From assembly GCF_037102585.1 (NCBI RefSeq), contig NW_027043829.1:3162001-3226000 (forward strand): DNA of 64,000 nucleotides, written 5' to 3'. Below are positions 40,283 to 50,527 of the stretch, piece after piece (positions within the stretch are counted from its first letter, which is position 1; each line of letters starts with the position of its first letter). Both the position numbers and the translations under genes were made by a program. The notes under the pieces are model-generated. The model saw only the letters and a program-made list of their open reading frames with translations, ran no database searches and had not been told where the DNA came from. This DNA is from Saccharomycopsis crataegensis. Lineage: Eukaryota; Ascomycota; Saccharomycetes; Ascoideales; Saccharomycopsidaceae.

Positions 40283-40507
40283 TATATTATTGAAGATCAA
40301 ATTTATCTCACAGAGAAAAAAATACTTTCATTTGATGTGTACAAACCTTCTCCTGATTTCAAAGTGGTGGGATGGAAGTGCTGTCAGTGCGGCGTCCCTT
40401 TAAGTTACTATACCAGAAAACTATTCAATTATTTACCTCCCAGCTGTCGGATTTGTGGTCATTATGAATGTGGGTTTTGTGCTGACGTTGTTCAGAAAAA
40501 TCGATGA
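40283..40507 (+). pseudogene. orphan cysteine-rich zinc-binding fragment
   Basis: A 74-codon open frame with no ATG. Its end half contains W-K-C-C-Q-C-G, then about 20 residues, then C-R-I-C-G-H-Y-E-C-G-F-C-A. This gives CxxC ... CxxC-x4-CxxC, a zinc-ribbon-like set of cysteines seen at the ends of some fungal proteins of unknown role. Seven cysteines in such spacing are unlikely by chance. It may be the last exon of a spliced gene or a remnant. I found no upstream exon. Confidence 0.4.
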
Positions 40508-40663
40508 TTTTCATAAACACTACATAAACTACTACAAAAAAAAAAAAAGCATAGCTTTTTGTAATTTGCTCTATTTTTATTCAACAAGAACTATTCATTT
40601 GACAATATCTGCATATTATCAACCATCGGAAGTGGATGGACTTTTCATTTCATTATATATACC

Positions 40664-43438
40664 TCATACCCTATTCAACAATTGGAAAATAGTTTCATAC
40701 CGAGCTTCCACTACTTTGAACACTTCCTTAGTGAAATTACCATCAATATTCAATTTCTTAAGCTGCTCATCCTCAGTGATCATCGTGGAGGCCAACCCAT
40801 TCAACATTGTTTTATTTTTCACACTAATTTGCTTCAATCTATTATCATTATGAGAATCCTGGATCGATTTTTGCAATTCACTCAAATGATCAATGACATG
40901 GGTGCTCATGCCTTGATACTGCGGATGGTTCTTATTGAACAACCTTGGGAAATGCTGCTTATACGCTTTGAATGATTTATTGAACGATTTGTACAATCTA
41001 ATGGTGGTGATGTATTTATGTGCCACTTCCCAATTAACAACATCAACATAAGCGGCAGTAATCTTCCCAAACTCACCAATTATTGTGGCGAAAATCGTAC
41101 TAATCGCTGCCAATTGTTGATCGATAATTTCTTTCTTATCATTGGATAATAAAGATCTGACTAATTTCCAGAAATTATAATATAAGTCTATTTCTAATCT
41201 TTCAACCTCTGTAAACTGTTTATCTAATAATTCTTGTGAAGTTTCCACAAGGATTTTCTCAAAACTGTCAAATAATTTCGAATTACCTTTACCATCAAAG
41301 TCAATTGGCGATTTCAATAACAAATGACGTAGATTTTTAAGTTTAAGGTATTGATCCCCAGTTCTTGGTCCAACACTAAGTTTGGTGTCCAATGATCTAA
41401 GTATATGGCCAATTCCAGCATTCCATTCCGTGGTGAAGTCTCTATTGTCAGAATACGACCATTGATAATCAGTTGGAGAAGAGTTGTTACAGATTTCTCC
41501 AGTGGTATTGAAACTCAATATTGAATCATGAACATGATCATGGTCATTTGTTGATGCCTTCTTGCCTTGGATAATATTATTGTTGGTGTTCAATTTGATC
41601 AAATTCGAATAATCGTAGTTTGATTTCTTTTGGTCAGCAAACTTGGTTCTCCCACTGGTAAGTTCTTCAATTTCCATCAATTCTGCAAAGCTATAAAACT
41701 TTTCATAACTTGCTGCCAATTTCTTCATGAATTCAAAATATTTCTCGATTTTCGTAAACGATTCATTAGTATAGCAATTATTCAAGAAATGAATCAAATA
41801 ATCATGCTGGGAGTCATCGTAAAACTTCAAGTTTTTTAAAATCACCAGGTTTATGTACTTGTCCATATCTGGGAATGTTGACGCCATTCTGGTGGACAAG
41901 TAATGGTTTAGAGTATCAATTTGCACATTCTTAATACTCAAGGAATTAAAAGTCTCGGCGGTCAAGGTAGCAAGGTTCAAATAATTATAAAGTTTCATTA
42001 ACCAGAGCTTGACGATAAAATCTTCAGGAGAAAACGAAAGCACGTATCTAAGAATAATCACTTGTCTGATCACCGATTGCTTAGAGAAATTGGCCGACAA
42101 CTCCACTTGTAAATTCATGATCAATAATTCGTTACCAATGAAATAATCAGTCTTTAACAAGTCCTTGTTGTGCACCAAATAATTGTCATAGCAATAATTG
42201 AAGATTTTAATATTTTCGGCAATGTATTCTTTGGAACCGGTTCCCGAAAGTAAATGAGGTTCGTTTTGCAAAAACTTGAATTTCTGAAGATTCACTAACA
42301 TTGTGACTTCTTGAATTGTGGATTTGGTCTTTTGGGACAACTTAGTATCTAATCCTAAATCTTTATAGTATTTACCAAGTAAAAGATCGTTAATGAACCA
42401 TTGGGTATCAAAGGCCGGATTTTTAACATACTTGATCAAATCAGAATACGCGCATTTTTTATTACCATAATATTCATAATACTGGGCCACTGATTTCTTT
42501 ATTAACTCATCGTCTTTGAACAAGAACCCGCAATTAATATATGTTAAAAGAACGTTTCTTGAAGTTTTCAATTCCGATGGAAGGTTCTCCATTGATTTCA
42601 ACACTTCTTGGTTACCAAGCTTGGAAGCTGCTAATAGCCAGTAATTCCAGAAATTGAAATCGTTGAATTTTTGGTCAAAGAGGACATGATTGGTGAAATC
42701 GTGGATTTTTTGATAATTATTGGTTTGATGAAGGAGTTCAAGATAAATCAATACTAAGGTGATATCGATTTCGTTGAATTTTTTCGTATCGATCAATTTT
42801 GCAATCACTTCGATGGCTTGATCGACCTGGTTGCAAGCAATCAACAATTTCACTTTGATGAAGATTTCTTGATCGGATTTCAATGGTTCGACAGTATTCA
42901 AAAGCTTCAACCCTAATTGAGGGAACAAATTTTTTTCCATGACGTTGTGATTGTTGATAGTAGCCAAATAGAAATTGTAAGCCGCAGCCAATGAGGCGTG
43001 GTGTTTTTCATCATTGCTAGTGACTTTTTGCAAATGGAACGATGCTTTTTGTAACGATGGGATATTCAAGTTAGTCAAAGAGTAATGGAACCAGTAATTG
43101 ATAAGACTGGTGTTGAAAGGTTGTTTTTTCAACAACAATTCGAAGATTTTTGAAACGTCATTTGCGTGGTTCGATTGGTTGAAAATGTCAAGAAGTAACG
43201 TCAACACTTGGGTGTCTGCCAATTGGTTGTAATTTGCGGGATTGGTGACAAGGTCCAATGATTTGTCGTAAGCTTCTTGGTAATTATGGTCGATTTTCAA
43301 TTTGTAGTAACATTCGAGAAGTTGGTAATGAATCGACGAAGGGTTTTTCTTAAGGAGTTTATTAACGGTTTCCTTAGCGACTTTGGGATTTTCCGAGTCC
43401 AAAGCGTGGAAGAACGACGATATTTTTGTAGTTGACAT
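40664..43438 (-). CDS. MDM20: NatB N-terminal acetyltransferase auxiliary subunit MDM20
   Basis: 924 residues, mostly helical (TPR-like), as in the Naa25 family. Mdm20 anchors the catalytic subunit Nat3 to the ribosome; NatB acetylates Met-Asp, Met-Glu, Met-Asn and Met-Gln N-termini, including actin and tropomyosin. Matches to yeast Mdm20 include SLSIKNVQIDTL (yeast NLKIKNVQTDSL), SDNRDF and the pattern WLMKLYNYLNL. It is longer than the yeast protein (796). No TM or signal peptide, so cytosolic. Its 3' end lies close to the orphan cysteine-rich frame. Confidence 0.88.
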   Translation of the reverse strand: MSTTKISSFFHALDSENPKVAKETVNKLLKKNPSSIHYQLLECYYKLKIDHNYQEAYDKSLDLVTNPANYNQLADTQVLTLLLDIFNQSNHANDVSKIFELLLKKQPFNTSLINYWFHYSLTNLNIPSLQKASFHLQKVTSNDEKHHASLAAAYNFYLATINNHNVMEKNLFPQLGLKLLNTVEPLKSDQEIFIKVKLLIACNQVDQAIEVIAKLIDTKKFNEIDITLVLIYLELLHQTNNYQKIHDFTNHVLFDQKFNDFNFWNYWLLAASKLGNQEVLKSMENLPSELKTSRNVLLTYINCGFLFKDDELIKKSVAQYYEYYGNKKCAYSDLIKYVKNPAFDTQWFINDLLLGKYYKDLGLDTKLSQKTKSTIQEVTMLVNLQKFKFLQNEPHLLSGTGSKEYIAENIKIFNYCYDNYLVHNKDLLKTDYFIGNELLIMNLQVELSANFSKQSVIRQVIILRYVLSFSPEDFIVKLWLMKLYNYLNLATLTAETFNSLSIKNVQIDTLNHYLSTRMASTFPDMDKYINLVILKNLKFYDDSQHDYLIHFLNNCYTNESFTKIEKYFEFMKKLAASYEKFYSFAELMEIEELTSGRTKFADQKKSNYDYSNLIKLNTNNNIIQGKKASTNDHDHVHDSILSFNTTGEICNNSSPTDYQWSYSDNRDFTTEWNAGIGHILRSLDTKLSVGPRTGDQYLKLKNLRHLLLKSPIDFDGKGNSKLFDSFEKILVETSQELLDKQFTEVERLEIDLYYNFWKLVRSLLSNDKKEIIDQQLAAISTIFATIIGEFGKITAAYVDVVNWEVAHKYITTIRLYKSFNKSFKAYKQHFPRLFNKNHPQYQGMSTHVIDHLSELQKSIQDSHNDNRLKQISVKNKTMLNGLASTMITEDEQLKKLNIDGNFTKEVFKVVEARYETIFQLLNRV

Positions 43439-44100
43439 GATTTATATGTAATAATAGCATGTTTTGGTTGTAAAATCACTATGAGTTCATTTTTTTTTTA
43501 TTTAGCACCAACCACCGGAACAAGTCGTACCGGTGAGAAAAATCGTTCATACCGACTGGGGGTATACCGTCACAACGGGATTTATTTATTTATACCATAC
43601 TATTCCGCGTTGATTATTCATATATGATTTGCAAGCCTACTAGAAATAGAACTCGTAATGCAAATATTAATAATTTCCCGCATGAAATGATCTAGCACTT
43701 TCATTTCATTGATGGTAATACTGGGTTTAAAGTGGTAAAAGTGAGTTTTCCATCTAACATATCTATAGACAGCTTGCATGGTGAGAGAGAAAAGCAGGCA
43801 ACATGAGAAAGAGAACCCAGCTCATGGTGATGATGTTCAAAAAAAAAAAAAGCAATGAATGACTGATCGCCATTGTGCACAGTTATTACACTAGTCTGTA
43901 TTTTAGAGCTCTTGAAAGAACTAGGTAAACCGGAACTCTCTGAGAAAATAGCACACTACTCAAAATCATGCTGTGAATATATGTAATATGTGGTATTGTG
44001 AAAGCAAGTGCTACCTACCTACTCAGATGATCACATGGCTTTGTTAGCTTAACTGTGGGGAGGATAGCATTAATTTGCCATAATATATATACTTTTTCTG
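43439..44100. other. MDM20 upstream region
   Basis: About 660 bp with T- and A-runs (43492-43501, 43840-43851). It carries the MDM20 promoter. No other gene recognised. Confidence 0.6.
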
Positions 44101-46327
44101 ATAACAACAAATATCACTTCATTGATCTTTTTTTTTTGATACCAACGATGAATTATTGGATGAGTTGGAGGAGAAATTTGGTTCAATGGAAACAAATGAA
44201 CAACTTTGTGACATCCAGAAAGGAAATGGTAGTCCTTCTTCATGGACAACCCATTGGAATTGAAAAAGTTCTCTTGTTTTGAAAATGTCATTGAAACATT
44301 TAATGGGTCTATCATACACAAAACTAATTTCACTGTAAACGACGCAGATAATCAAAAAATTCAAGATATGGTTGAGAACTTTCACAGCTGGACTTTCTAT
44401 TACTTTGTGGTTGAAGCTACAAGACAGAAAAAAAAAAACAATCATCAGAATTAATCAACGAGAACTTTGACAATCTAGAAGTAGCTGATGCTCTAAGGCC
44501 AGAAACTATGAAAAGAATCTTAAATGCTCTTCGCACAAAGGCAATATTATTAATCAATCAGCCAATGTTGCTACAAGATGCGCACTGTTTTTCAGGAAAA
44601 GAGAAGATAACTGAAAGCAGTAGTGGTCAGATAAGACGTTCGAAAGGTTCGAAAGGTTCCGTATTTCATGTATCAACTTACAGAAAAAATATCATCTACA
44701 AATCCCTTCGTTACTGCTTTATTGAAGGGCGTAATGATTTGAACCCGATGATAGAAACATGGATACGTGAGCTTGTTGGTGTAATTGCACAAGCCAGCTC
44801 TGAATACCTATTGATTCCCAGGAAATCAAGGGGCTTGGAGAAATTGTATTAGCACATCATCCAAGAATAGACTTTTCTGTTCGTGAAATAGATAAAGTAA
44901 AGTATTTTACAAATATTGTTGATATCACTGTTAGAAGCCAACACGAAATAGAATTTCCTATTGAATTGAAACTTCCGTCATTAGCACAACATCTTCAGAG
45001 AATTAAAGAAGGTTATTTTTGCACAGGGGAAAAGACCAGTAAGGAATTCTTCACAAACATAAAACATTTAGCCAACTTATTATCACAAGTCGTATACCAG
45101 GCAATATCGGGACACTATATAGGCGGAGTGTCAACAGACACTCAAAGCTTCCTGCTATTTTGTTTTGATCTTTCAGAGCTTCAGAAAAACCAAGAGCTCC
45201 AGGGGAAATTGCGAAAATATGAGCAATCCAAGGACAAGCAGGAAACTGAGCGTTTAGCTCGTAAAATCGAGATTTTCATTGATAATTATTTGGAACGATT
45301 TATTACGAATCAAGCCTTCAAAACTCCAGACACAATTAATATTACCCAAATTGACATGAAAACATTATGTCTAACAAATGACTCAATGTCAGAAAATGAT
45401 TTTTCTATCACCTTGAAATTGTTGGTGTTCATTTATAAGGTGATGGTGATGAACATTGAGCATCAAACATTGATAAGATTCTTTCATGACAAACTTCTTC
45501 AGAAGCTTCTATTGGGCACTAGAGAGAAATTGGAGATAATCAAGAATGGCCAGAAAGTAATAGTCCTATTTTATAAATTTATTTTCAAAGAAGATCAACG
45601 AGCACGAAAATTGTTCCAGACGGTATGTCCAGACCTAGAATTCTTGGAAAAGCAAAAAAGAGATTTCAGCAAGGCATGTAAGGTGTTTCATTCCAAAAAC
45701 TCTTGGAAATATGAGAAATGCTTAAAATTTAAGGAAATCTACCACGCAGTTACAATCACTATGAAGTTTTGTTAACCTTCTTTGTGGCTATAAGAAAACT
45801 TGTTTGCATGCACCACAACAAAGTTTTCCACGGAGACATCAAGAGAGGCAATGTCAAAATGATTGGTTATTGGGAGTACGAAAAGAAAATATTTGATTTT
45901 TTCTTCTTGGATTTTGGTATTTCAATTGCCAAAATAAATATAAATAGTGAAGATGGTAGCAATGATCTGTCTGATAACCTATTCTTCAACACACTTATTC
46001 TGAATCCTGAGAAAAATATTTCCAGTATCGTGAGAAATGATATAAGCCTGATAGTACAGGTATTTGATCAATTCAATGGAAAAGCAAAAGAAGCACTATT
46101 TCAGCGAAGAGTCGGAGCTAGCTCAAAAAAAAGAAAAAAGAAAAACTTTTACTGAATTGAAAACACTTTTTTCTTCGATTTTAACAATACTTCATCATCC
46201 AATTACTGCTGTATCAAGTTTCAATGATTTGGCTGACACGGTGATTCGCGCCCGTCTAGATCTCCCTAGTACTGATATTCGTTCTCATTATTGTGAATCT
46301 ATCAAGAAGATTTCAAATTCCTCTTGA
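44100..46327 (+). pseudogene. broken nuclease-kinase gene (Crinkler/FunK1-like), fossil
   Basis: A series of plus-strand open stretches follows the domain order of the fungal nuclease-plus-kinase proteins. A restriction-nuclease-like part lies at about 44870-45330 (an ELK triplet after a beta-rich stretch, then a Ser/Gln-rich helix and a hydrophobic strand). A protein-kinase-like part lies at about 45770-46160 (HGDIKRGN, then DFG). These proteins are related to Crinkler-type effectors. It is broken, with several breaks, and looks like an old inactive copy. Domain identity is by eye. Confidence 0.45.
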
Positions 46328-46727
46328 TGCTGCACCAGCCTACTATTCTTTTTTTCACATCTTGTTCCATTATGTATCTGTGCTATGATCCTCCAAATGA
46401 TATATTGAATATTCGACATTGCTGTAGATTTTATCCAGCATGAACTTTTAATGAAGACAGACACCTACTTGGCATTCTCACCACTAAATATTTACACTAA
46501 ATACACTAACTTGGTGGTTCAGGTGATATTCCATTACATCCAACAGGTATATATATATATATATATATAACATAACGTATATAGATGAAATATTCATAAC
46601 GTACGTTAGAGGAGTAAATGAAGCTTGAGCTTCACCGGGGCTCGTGATAACCGTTTTTTGGTCTCACAGAAAATTTCTTTCTTGGATCGATTATTATCAA
46701 GTTACGATTCTTTTGATAATTTCTATT
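46328..46727. other. DEG1 promoter region
   Basis: 400 bp with a TA repeat at about 46546-46569. Otherwise featureless AT-rich sequence. Confidence 0.6.
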
Positions 46728-47933
46728 ATGAACAGTTTGCGAAGATTGTTGGGAAAATTCATCAAAATGGACAAAAACGACTACCATGCCTGGGATAAAC
46801 AGAAATTGATCGAAAGAATCCAGCAATTGGAATCGTCGATAACTGCAAAACAGCAGCAGACAAAACAACCAAAAAAGGAATTTGACTTCTCTAAACATCA
46901 TACCCGATTCATTGCCCTTAAATTCTCATATCTCGGATGGAACTATAACGGATTGGCCTACCAAACCCACGAGACCGAATTACCCACCGTGGAAGAAACC
47001 GTTCTTAAGGCATTAGAGAAGTGTAAACTCATTCCATCGATGAACCCCAATGATTTCAAGTTTAGTCGATGTGGAAGAACCGACAAAGGGGTCAGCGCCA
47101 TGAACCAGGTTATTTCTTTAAATGTCCGTTCGAATTTGTCATCAGAAGAACAAAAGGACCCGGCAAACGATTTCAAAGAACTCAATTATATCCAAACGTT
47201 GAATAAATTGGTGCCTCATGACATCCGGTTTAAAGCGGTGTGCTTACGGCCTCCAAAGGACTTTGACGCAAGATTCAGTTGTCAGTATCGTCATTATCGA
47301 TATTTCTTCCACAAGGATGATTTGGATATTGAGTTAATGAGACTAGCAGCAAAGAAATACGAAGGTGAGCACGACTTCCGGAATTTCTGTAAGATCGATG
47401 GGAGTAAACAGATCCATAACCATGTTAGAACAATGCTATCATCGGATATCGTGGCCTACAATGAAGAGTTTTACTATTTTGATTTACAAGGACGGGCATT
47501 TTTATGGCATCAAGTAAGATGTATGGTGGCTATTTTGTTTTTGGTGGGGTCGAAGTTGGAAAAGCCCGAAATCATTGATTGGTTGTTTGATGTGACTAAT
47601 AATCCTCGAAGACCAGTGTATGATATGGCCAATGATCTTCCATTGGTATTGTACGATTGTAAATATAAAAATGATGTTGAATGGACCACCATGCAGACCC
47701 AAGATAGGTTTGCGTATGCACAATGGTTAGAATCAAACTTGAAACACAATATCTCCAGTGTTTTCTACGATTATTTCCTATCGGTACCTGCAGTGGCCGA
47801 TTCACGAACCGTGGTGAACGTTGGAGATGGGAAAAGAAAACCTGTTGGGAAGTACATTGAGTTGAAGAACCGTCAGAAGTTGGAGACCGTCGAGGCCCAA
47901 AATGCAAAATTCAAGAAGAGAAAACTCAAATGA
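46728..47933 (+). CDS. DEG1: tRNA pseudouridine synthase DEG1 (PUS3)
   Basis: 401 residues from the ATG at 46728. Deg1 makes pseudouridine at positions 38 and 39 of the anticodon stem of many tRNAs. TruA family: the catalytic aspartate is D119 in SRCGRTDKGVSAMNQV, with FDARFSCQYRHYRYFF and FLWHQVRCM further on. The start MNSLRRLLGK is chosen over the ATG at 46767 because it lines up with the start of yeast Deg1 (MSNFIRRLVGK). The frame is open further up but without ATG. Acts in nucleus, cytosol and mitochondria in yeast. YEH-type lipase gene follows on the same strand. Confidence 0.96.
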   Translation: MNSLRRLLGKFIKMDKNDYHAWDKQKLIERIQQLESSITAKQQQTKQPKKEFDFSKHHTRFIALKFSYLGWNYNGLAYQTHETELPTVEETVLKALEKCKLIPSMNPNDFKFSRCGRTDKGVSAMNQVISLNVRSNLSSEEQKDPANDFKELNYIQTLNKLVPHDIRFKAVCLRPPKDFDARFSCQYRHYRYFFHKDDLDIELMRLAAKKYEGEHDFRNFCKIDGSKQIHNHVRTMLSSDIVAYNEEFYYFDLQGRAFLWHQVRCMVAILFLVGSKLEKPEIIDWLFDVTNNPRRPVYDMANDLPLVLYDCKYKNDVEWTTMQTQDRFAYAQWLESNLKHNISSVFYDYFLSVPAVADSRTVVNVGDGKRKPVGKYIELKNRQKLETVEAQNAKFKKRKLK

Positions 47934-48180
47934 GGAGAAACAAATTTGTGAATGTGTATATTAGAAAACATGATAGATATATTGTATAATATTATATTGT
48001 TGTATTGTATTGTAGAAATGGGGCGATGTTGTTGTCAACTGTCACGTTGTTGTGTGAAGCATTGGAAAAAAAAAAAAAAAAAAAAAAGGCCACAAACATA
48101 ATCATAAAAAGTATCATCCTATTCGAATAGAAGATTCATATTCAGAGGAGGAGTCATTATAGAAACCCCATCATCATACT

Positions 48181-49605
48181 ATGACGATAGAGGAAGAGGA
48201 TCTCGGTGATCTCAGCTACACCATACCAAGCTCCCCAGATGACATTTCTGCAAGACTCGAGAATGACGTCCGATATTTACAAGTCCCCGATAAAGTCCAT
48301 TACTCGCCATTACAGATCACCATATACCGGATCACATCTGCCATCAGCTCTTTCATCTTTCTATCGATCCTAATGTCGCTAGCAATTTTGAGGTCGTCGA
48401 TTAAAAAACTCACCCGGGGCCTGACAAATAAAAATTCCCCCAACATGCGGTCACCTCATAAACCAGTGGCTCCATTATCAAAAGCCGAGAAGAAATTAGT
48501 GCCTCGACTAGAATACTATTTCGAGATCCACGGACTAAATCTCTTGGTATATAAGATCACTACAGATGATGGGTTTATTTTGACATTACAACGAGTCATT
48601 GATCCTCACGAACCTGAAGAAATCACTAAAAAAAGGAAACCGGTCCTTTTGTTACATGGGCTCTTGCAATCCTCGGGAGCCTATGCCACTTCGGGTCCCG
48701 ATAATTCGTTATCATTTTTTTTGCATCGACAAGGATACGATGTGTGGCTAGGAAATAACCGATGTGGGTTTGAACCACAGCACGCGTATCTTGATGAAAG
48801 TGACCCCAACATGTGGAATTGGAATATTTATAATATGGCAAGATACGATCTCCCGGTGATGATCGACCAAATCATTCTGCGAACCCACAAACATAATAAA
48901 GTGACCCTCATTGCTCATTCGCAAGGGACCACCCAGACGTTTTTGACATTGTTGGCGAAGAACGCCATTGCTTATAATCATAACTTGAACGATAAGTTAC
49001 GATGTTTTATTGCCCTCTCCCCGGCGGTATTTGGAGGGGAATTGTTAAGAACCAAAAATTTCATCAAGTTCATGAACATGTTACCGAAAAGTATGTTCAA
49101 TTACGTGTTTGGGATCCATTCATTCATGCCGATTATGATGCATATGAGGACGGTATTGGTACGAACCAGGGTATTTGGGTTTTTAAGTTACTCGATGTTC
49201 AATTTTCTCTTTGATTGGGACGATTCTTTATGGGATAAACGGCTTCGTACAAGACATTTTGTGTTTTCTCCCGTGTATATCAGTTCGAGGTTGATGTTAT
49301 GGTGGTTGAACAACGAAGATGGGTTTATCAAAAATTCCACCACGATTTTCAATTTCAAAGAGAAGTGGTTCGATACCCATACTCCCCCAATATATTTGTT
49401 TGTTCCTGGGAAGGATAAGTTAGTAGATGGGGAGATGTTGATTGATCATTTCGATCGGTACGAGACCGATTTAACAGAGTTTAGATATAAGAGAATTGAA
49501 CATTATTCTCATTTAGATGTATTATGGGCCACCGATGTGATAGAAACTATCGGCCAACCAATCGTGGAGTTTTTAAAGGAGTTAGATGAAATAGATATGA
49601 ATTAG
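48181..49605 (+). CDS. steryl ester hydrolase (YEH1/YEH2-like acid-lipase family)
   Basis: 474 residues. One membrane segment at about 50-72, then an alpha/beta hydrolase. The AB-hydrolase lipase N-domain has TTDDGFILTLQRV. The oxyanion-side block is LLLHGLLQSSGAY. The nucleophile is S247 in AHSQG. Asp is in PGKDKLVDGE and His in HYSHLDVLW. The long stretch FSFLSY-like to SLWDKRLRTRHFVFSP matches Yeh1/Yeh2 closely. These enzymes free sterol and fatty acid from steryl esters; Yeh1 is on lipid droplets and Yeh2 at the plasma membrane. About 60-100 residues shorter than the yeast pair. Which paralogue is uncertain. Confidence 0.92.
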   Translation: MTIEEEDLGDLSYTIPSSPDDISARLENDVRYLQVPDKVHYSPLQITIYRITSAISSFIFLSILMSLAILRSSIKKLTRGLTNKNSPNMRSPHKPVAPLSKAEKKLVPRLEYYFEIHGLNLLVYKITTDDGFILTLQRVIDPHEPEEITKKRKPVLLLHGLLQSSGAYATSGPDNSLSFFLHRQGYDVWLGNNRCGFEPQHAYLDESDPNMWNWNIYNMARYDLPVMIDQIILRTHKHNKVTLIAHSQGTTQTFLTLLAKNAIAYNHNLNDKLRCFIALSPAVFGGELLRTKNFIKFMNMLPKSMFNYVFGIHSFMPIMMHMRTVLVRTRVFGFLSYSMFNFLFDWDDSLWDKRLRTRHFVFSPVYISSRLMLWWLNNEDGFIKNSTTIFNFKEKWFDTHTPPIYLFVPGKDKLVDGEMLIDHFDRYETDLTEFRYKRIEHYSHLDVLWATDVIETIGQPIVEFLKELDEIDMN

Positions 49606-49659
49606 ATGATATTAGATATCGTTAGATATCGTTAGGACATGTTTTATTAGATTTGTTTT

Positions 49660-49661
49660 CT

Positions 49662-49705
<44 letters not shown>

Positions 49706-49715
49706 TTTATGGTTT

Positions 49716-49789
<74 letters not shown>

Positions 49790-49812
49790 TTTATGGTTTT
49801 CATTATTTTCAC
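49660..49812. repeat. composite (ATT)n minisatellite
   Basis: Two long ATT runs, each ending in the same TTTTTATGGTTTTCATTATT linker, one at about 49703-49722 and the other at about 49788-49807. This looks like a duplicated higher-order unit. It lies between the convergent YEH-like and MRPL39 3' ends and produces poly-Asn/Ile/Leu open frames that are not genes. Confidence 0.92.
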
Positions 49813-49959
49813 GATTATTACCTACAAATGTTATAAACACAATTATCAATACCCATTTTATTTACCACCAGTAAATGATTTTTTTTCTGAGTTAATCAGA
49901 CTCATATATACAAAACACTCACTACCTCTCCGTTCGATTTATCCATCCTGTTTAGAAAT

Positions 49960-50305
49960 TTAAAATGACTTTGGTCTTCTTTGGAAGTTCAACGCCTGGG
50001 TTTCTGGGATCTTTCTCTTCTTGGCTTCGGTGAACAACACATGTTGCTTGACGATTGGATCGTATCTCATTTGTGTTACAAGGGGAGACGATCTTGGTCT
50101 AACCACGTACCTGCTGAACCCAGTCTTAGCAGCAGAAATCAACTTGATCACCGTGGTTCTGGTCTTAGTTTCTGTTGGACATTAAGGTTAGTTATTTAAT
50201 TACCTTGGACAAAAAAAAAAAAAACGAAACAAAAATGACAATAACGATAATGTGTTATGTGTCACCATATGATATTATATATATATCCTCAAACGTACTA
50301 GCCAT
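49960..50305 (-). CDS. MRPL39: mitochondrial ribosomal protein bL33m (MRPL39), one intron
   Basis: Exon 1 is 50299-50305 (only ATGGCTA) and exon 2 is 49960-50171. Together they code 72 residues starting MAKTKTRTTVIKLISAA. Yeast Mrpl39 starts MVKVKSKNSVIKLLSTAA and is 70 residues long, so the join is well supported. Later matches are PLVTQMRYDP and HVLFTEAKKRK. It is a small protein of the large mitochondrial ribosomal subunit near the E site. Exon 2 alone has no ATG in its frame, which is why the gene is easily missed. It diverges from MCM10 across about 220 bp. Confidence 0.93.
50172..50298 (-). other. MRPL39 intron (127 nt)
   Basis: On the minus strand it starts GTACGT, contains TAACTAAC about 20 bases before the end and closes with CAACAG. 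It splits codon 3 after its first base. Confidence 0.9.
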
Positions 50306-50527
50306 GTTTTATTATATTATATTATTATTATTATTATCAATTATGTTCCTTCTCACATCATCGGATTCTCGAATTGCAATAATTTCAAACGTTGAAAGAA
50401 GAAAAAAAAAAAAAAAAAATTCCACTTTCAGAGTGCGCGGAGACCAGAAAAACGCGGGTGAAAACAACGATAATCATCAACAAACATCATTAAATCACCG
50501 TGATATCATATTATATTATCTTATATA

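Noticed and set aside
49612-49963. Poly-Asn, poly-Ile and poly-Leu open frames
   Set aside because: They are translations of the ATT microsatellite in several frames.
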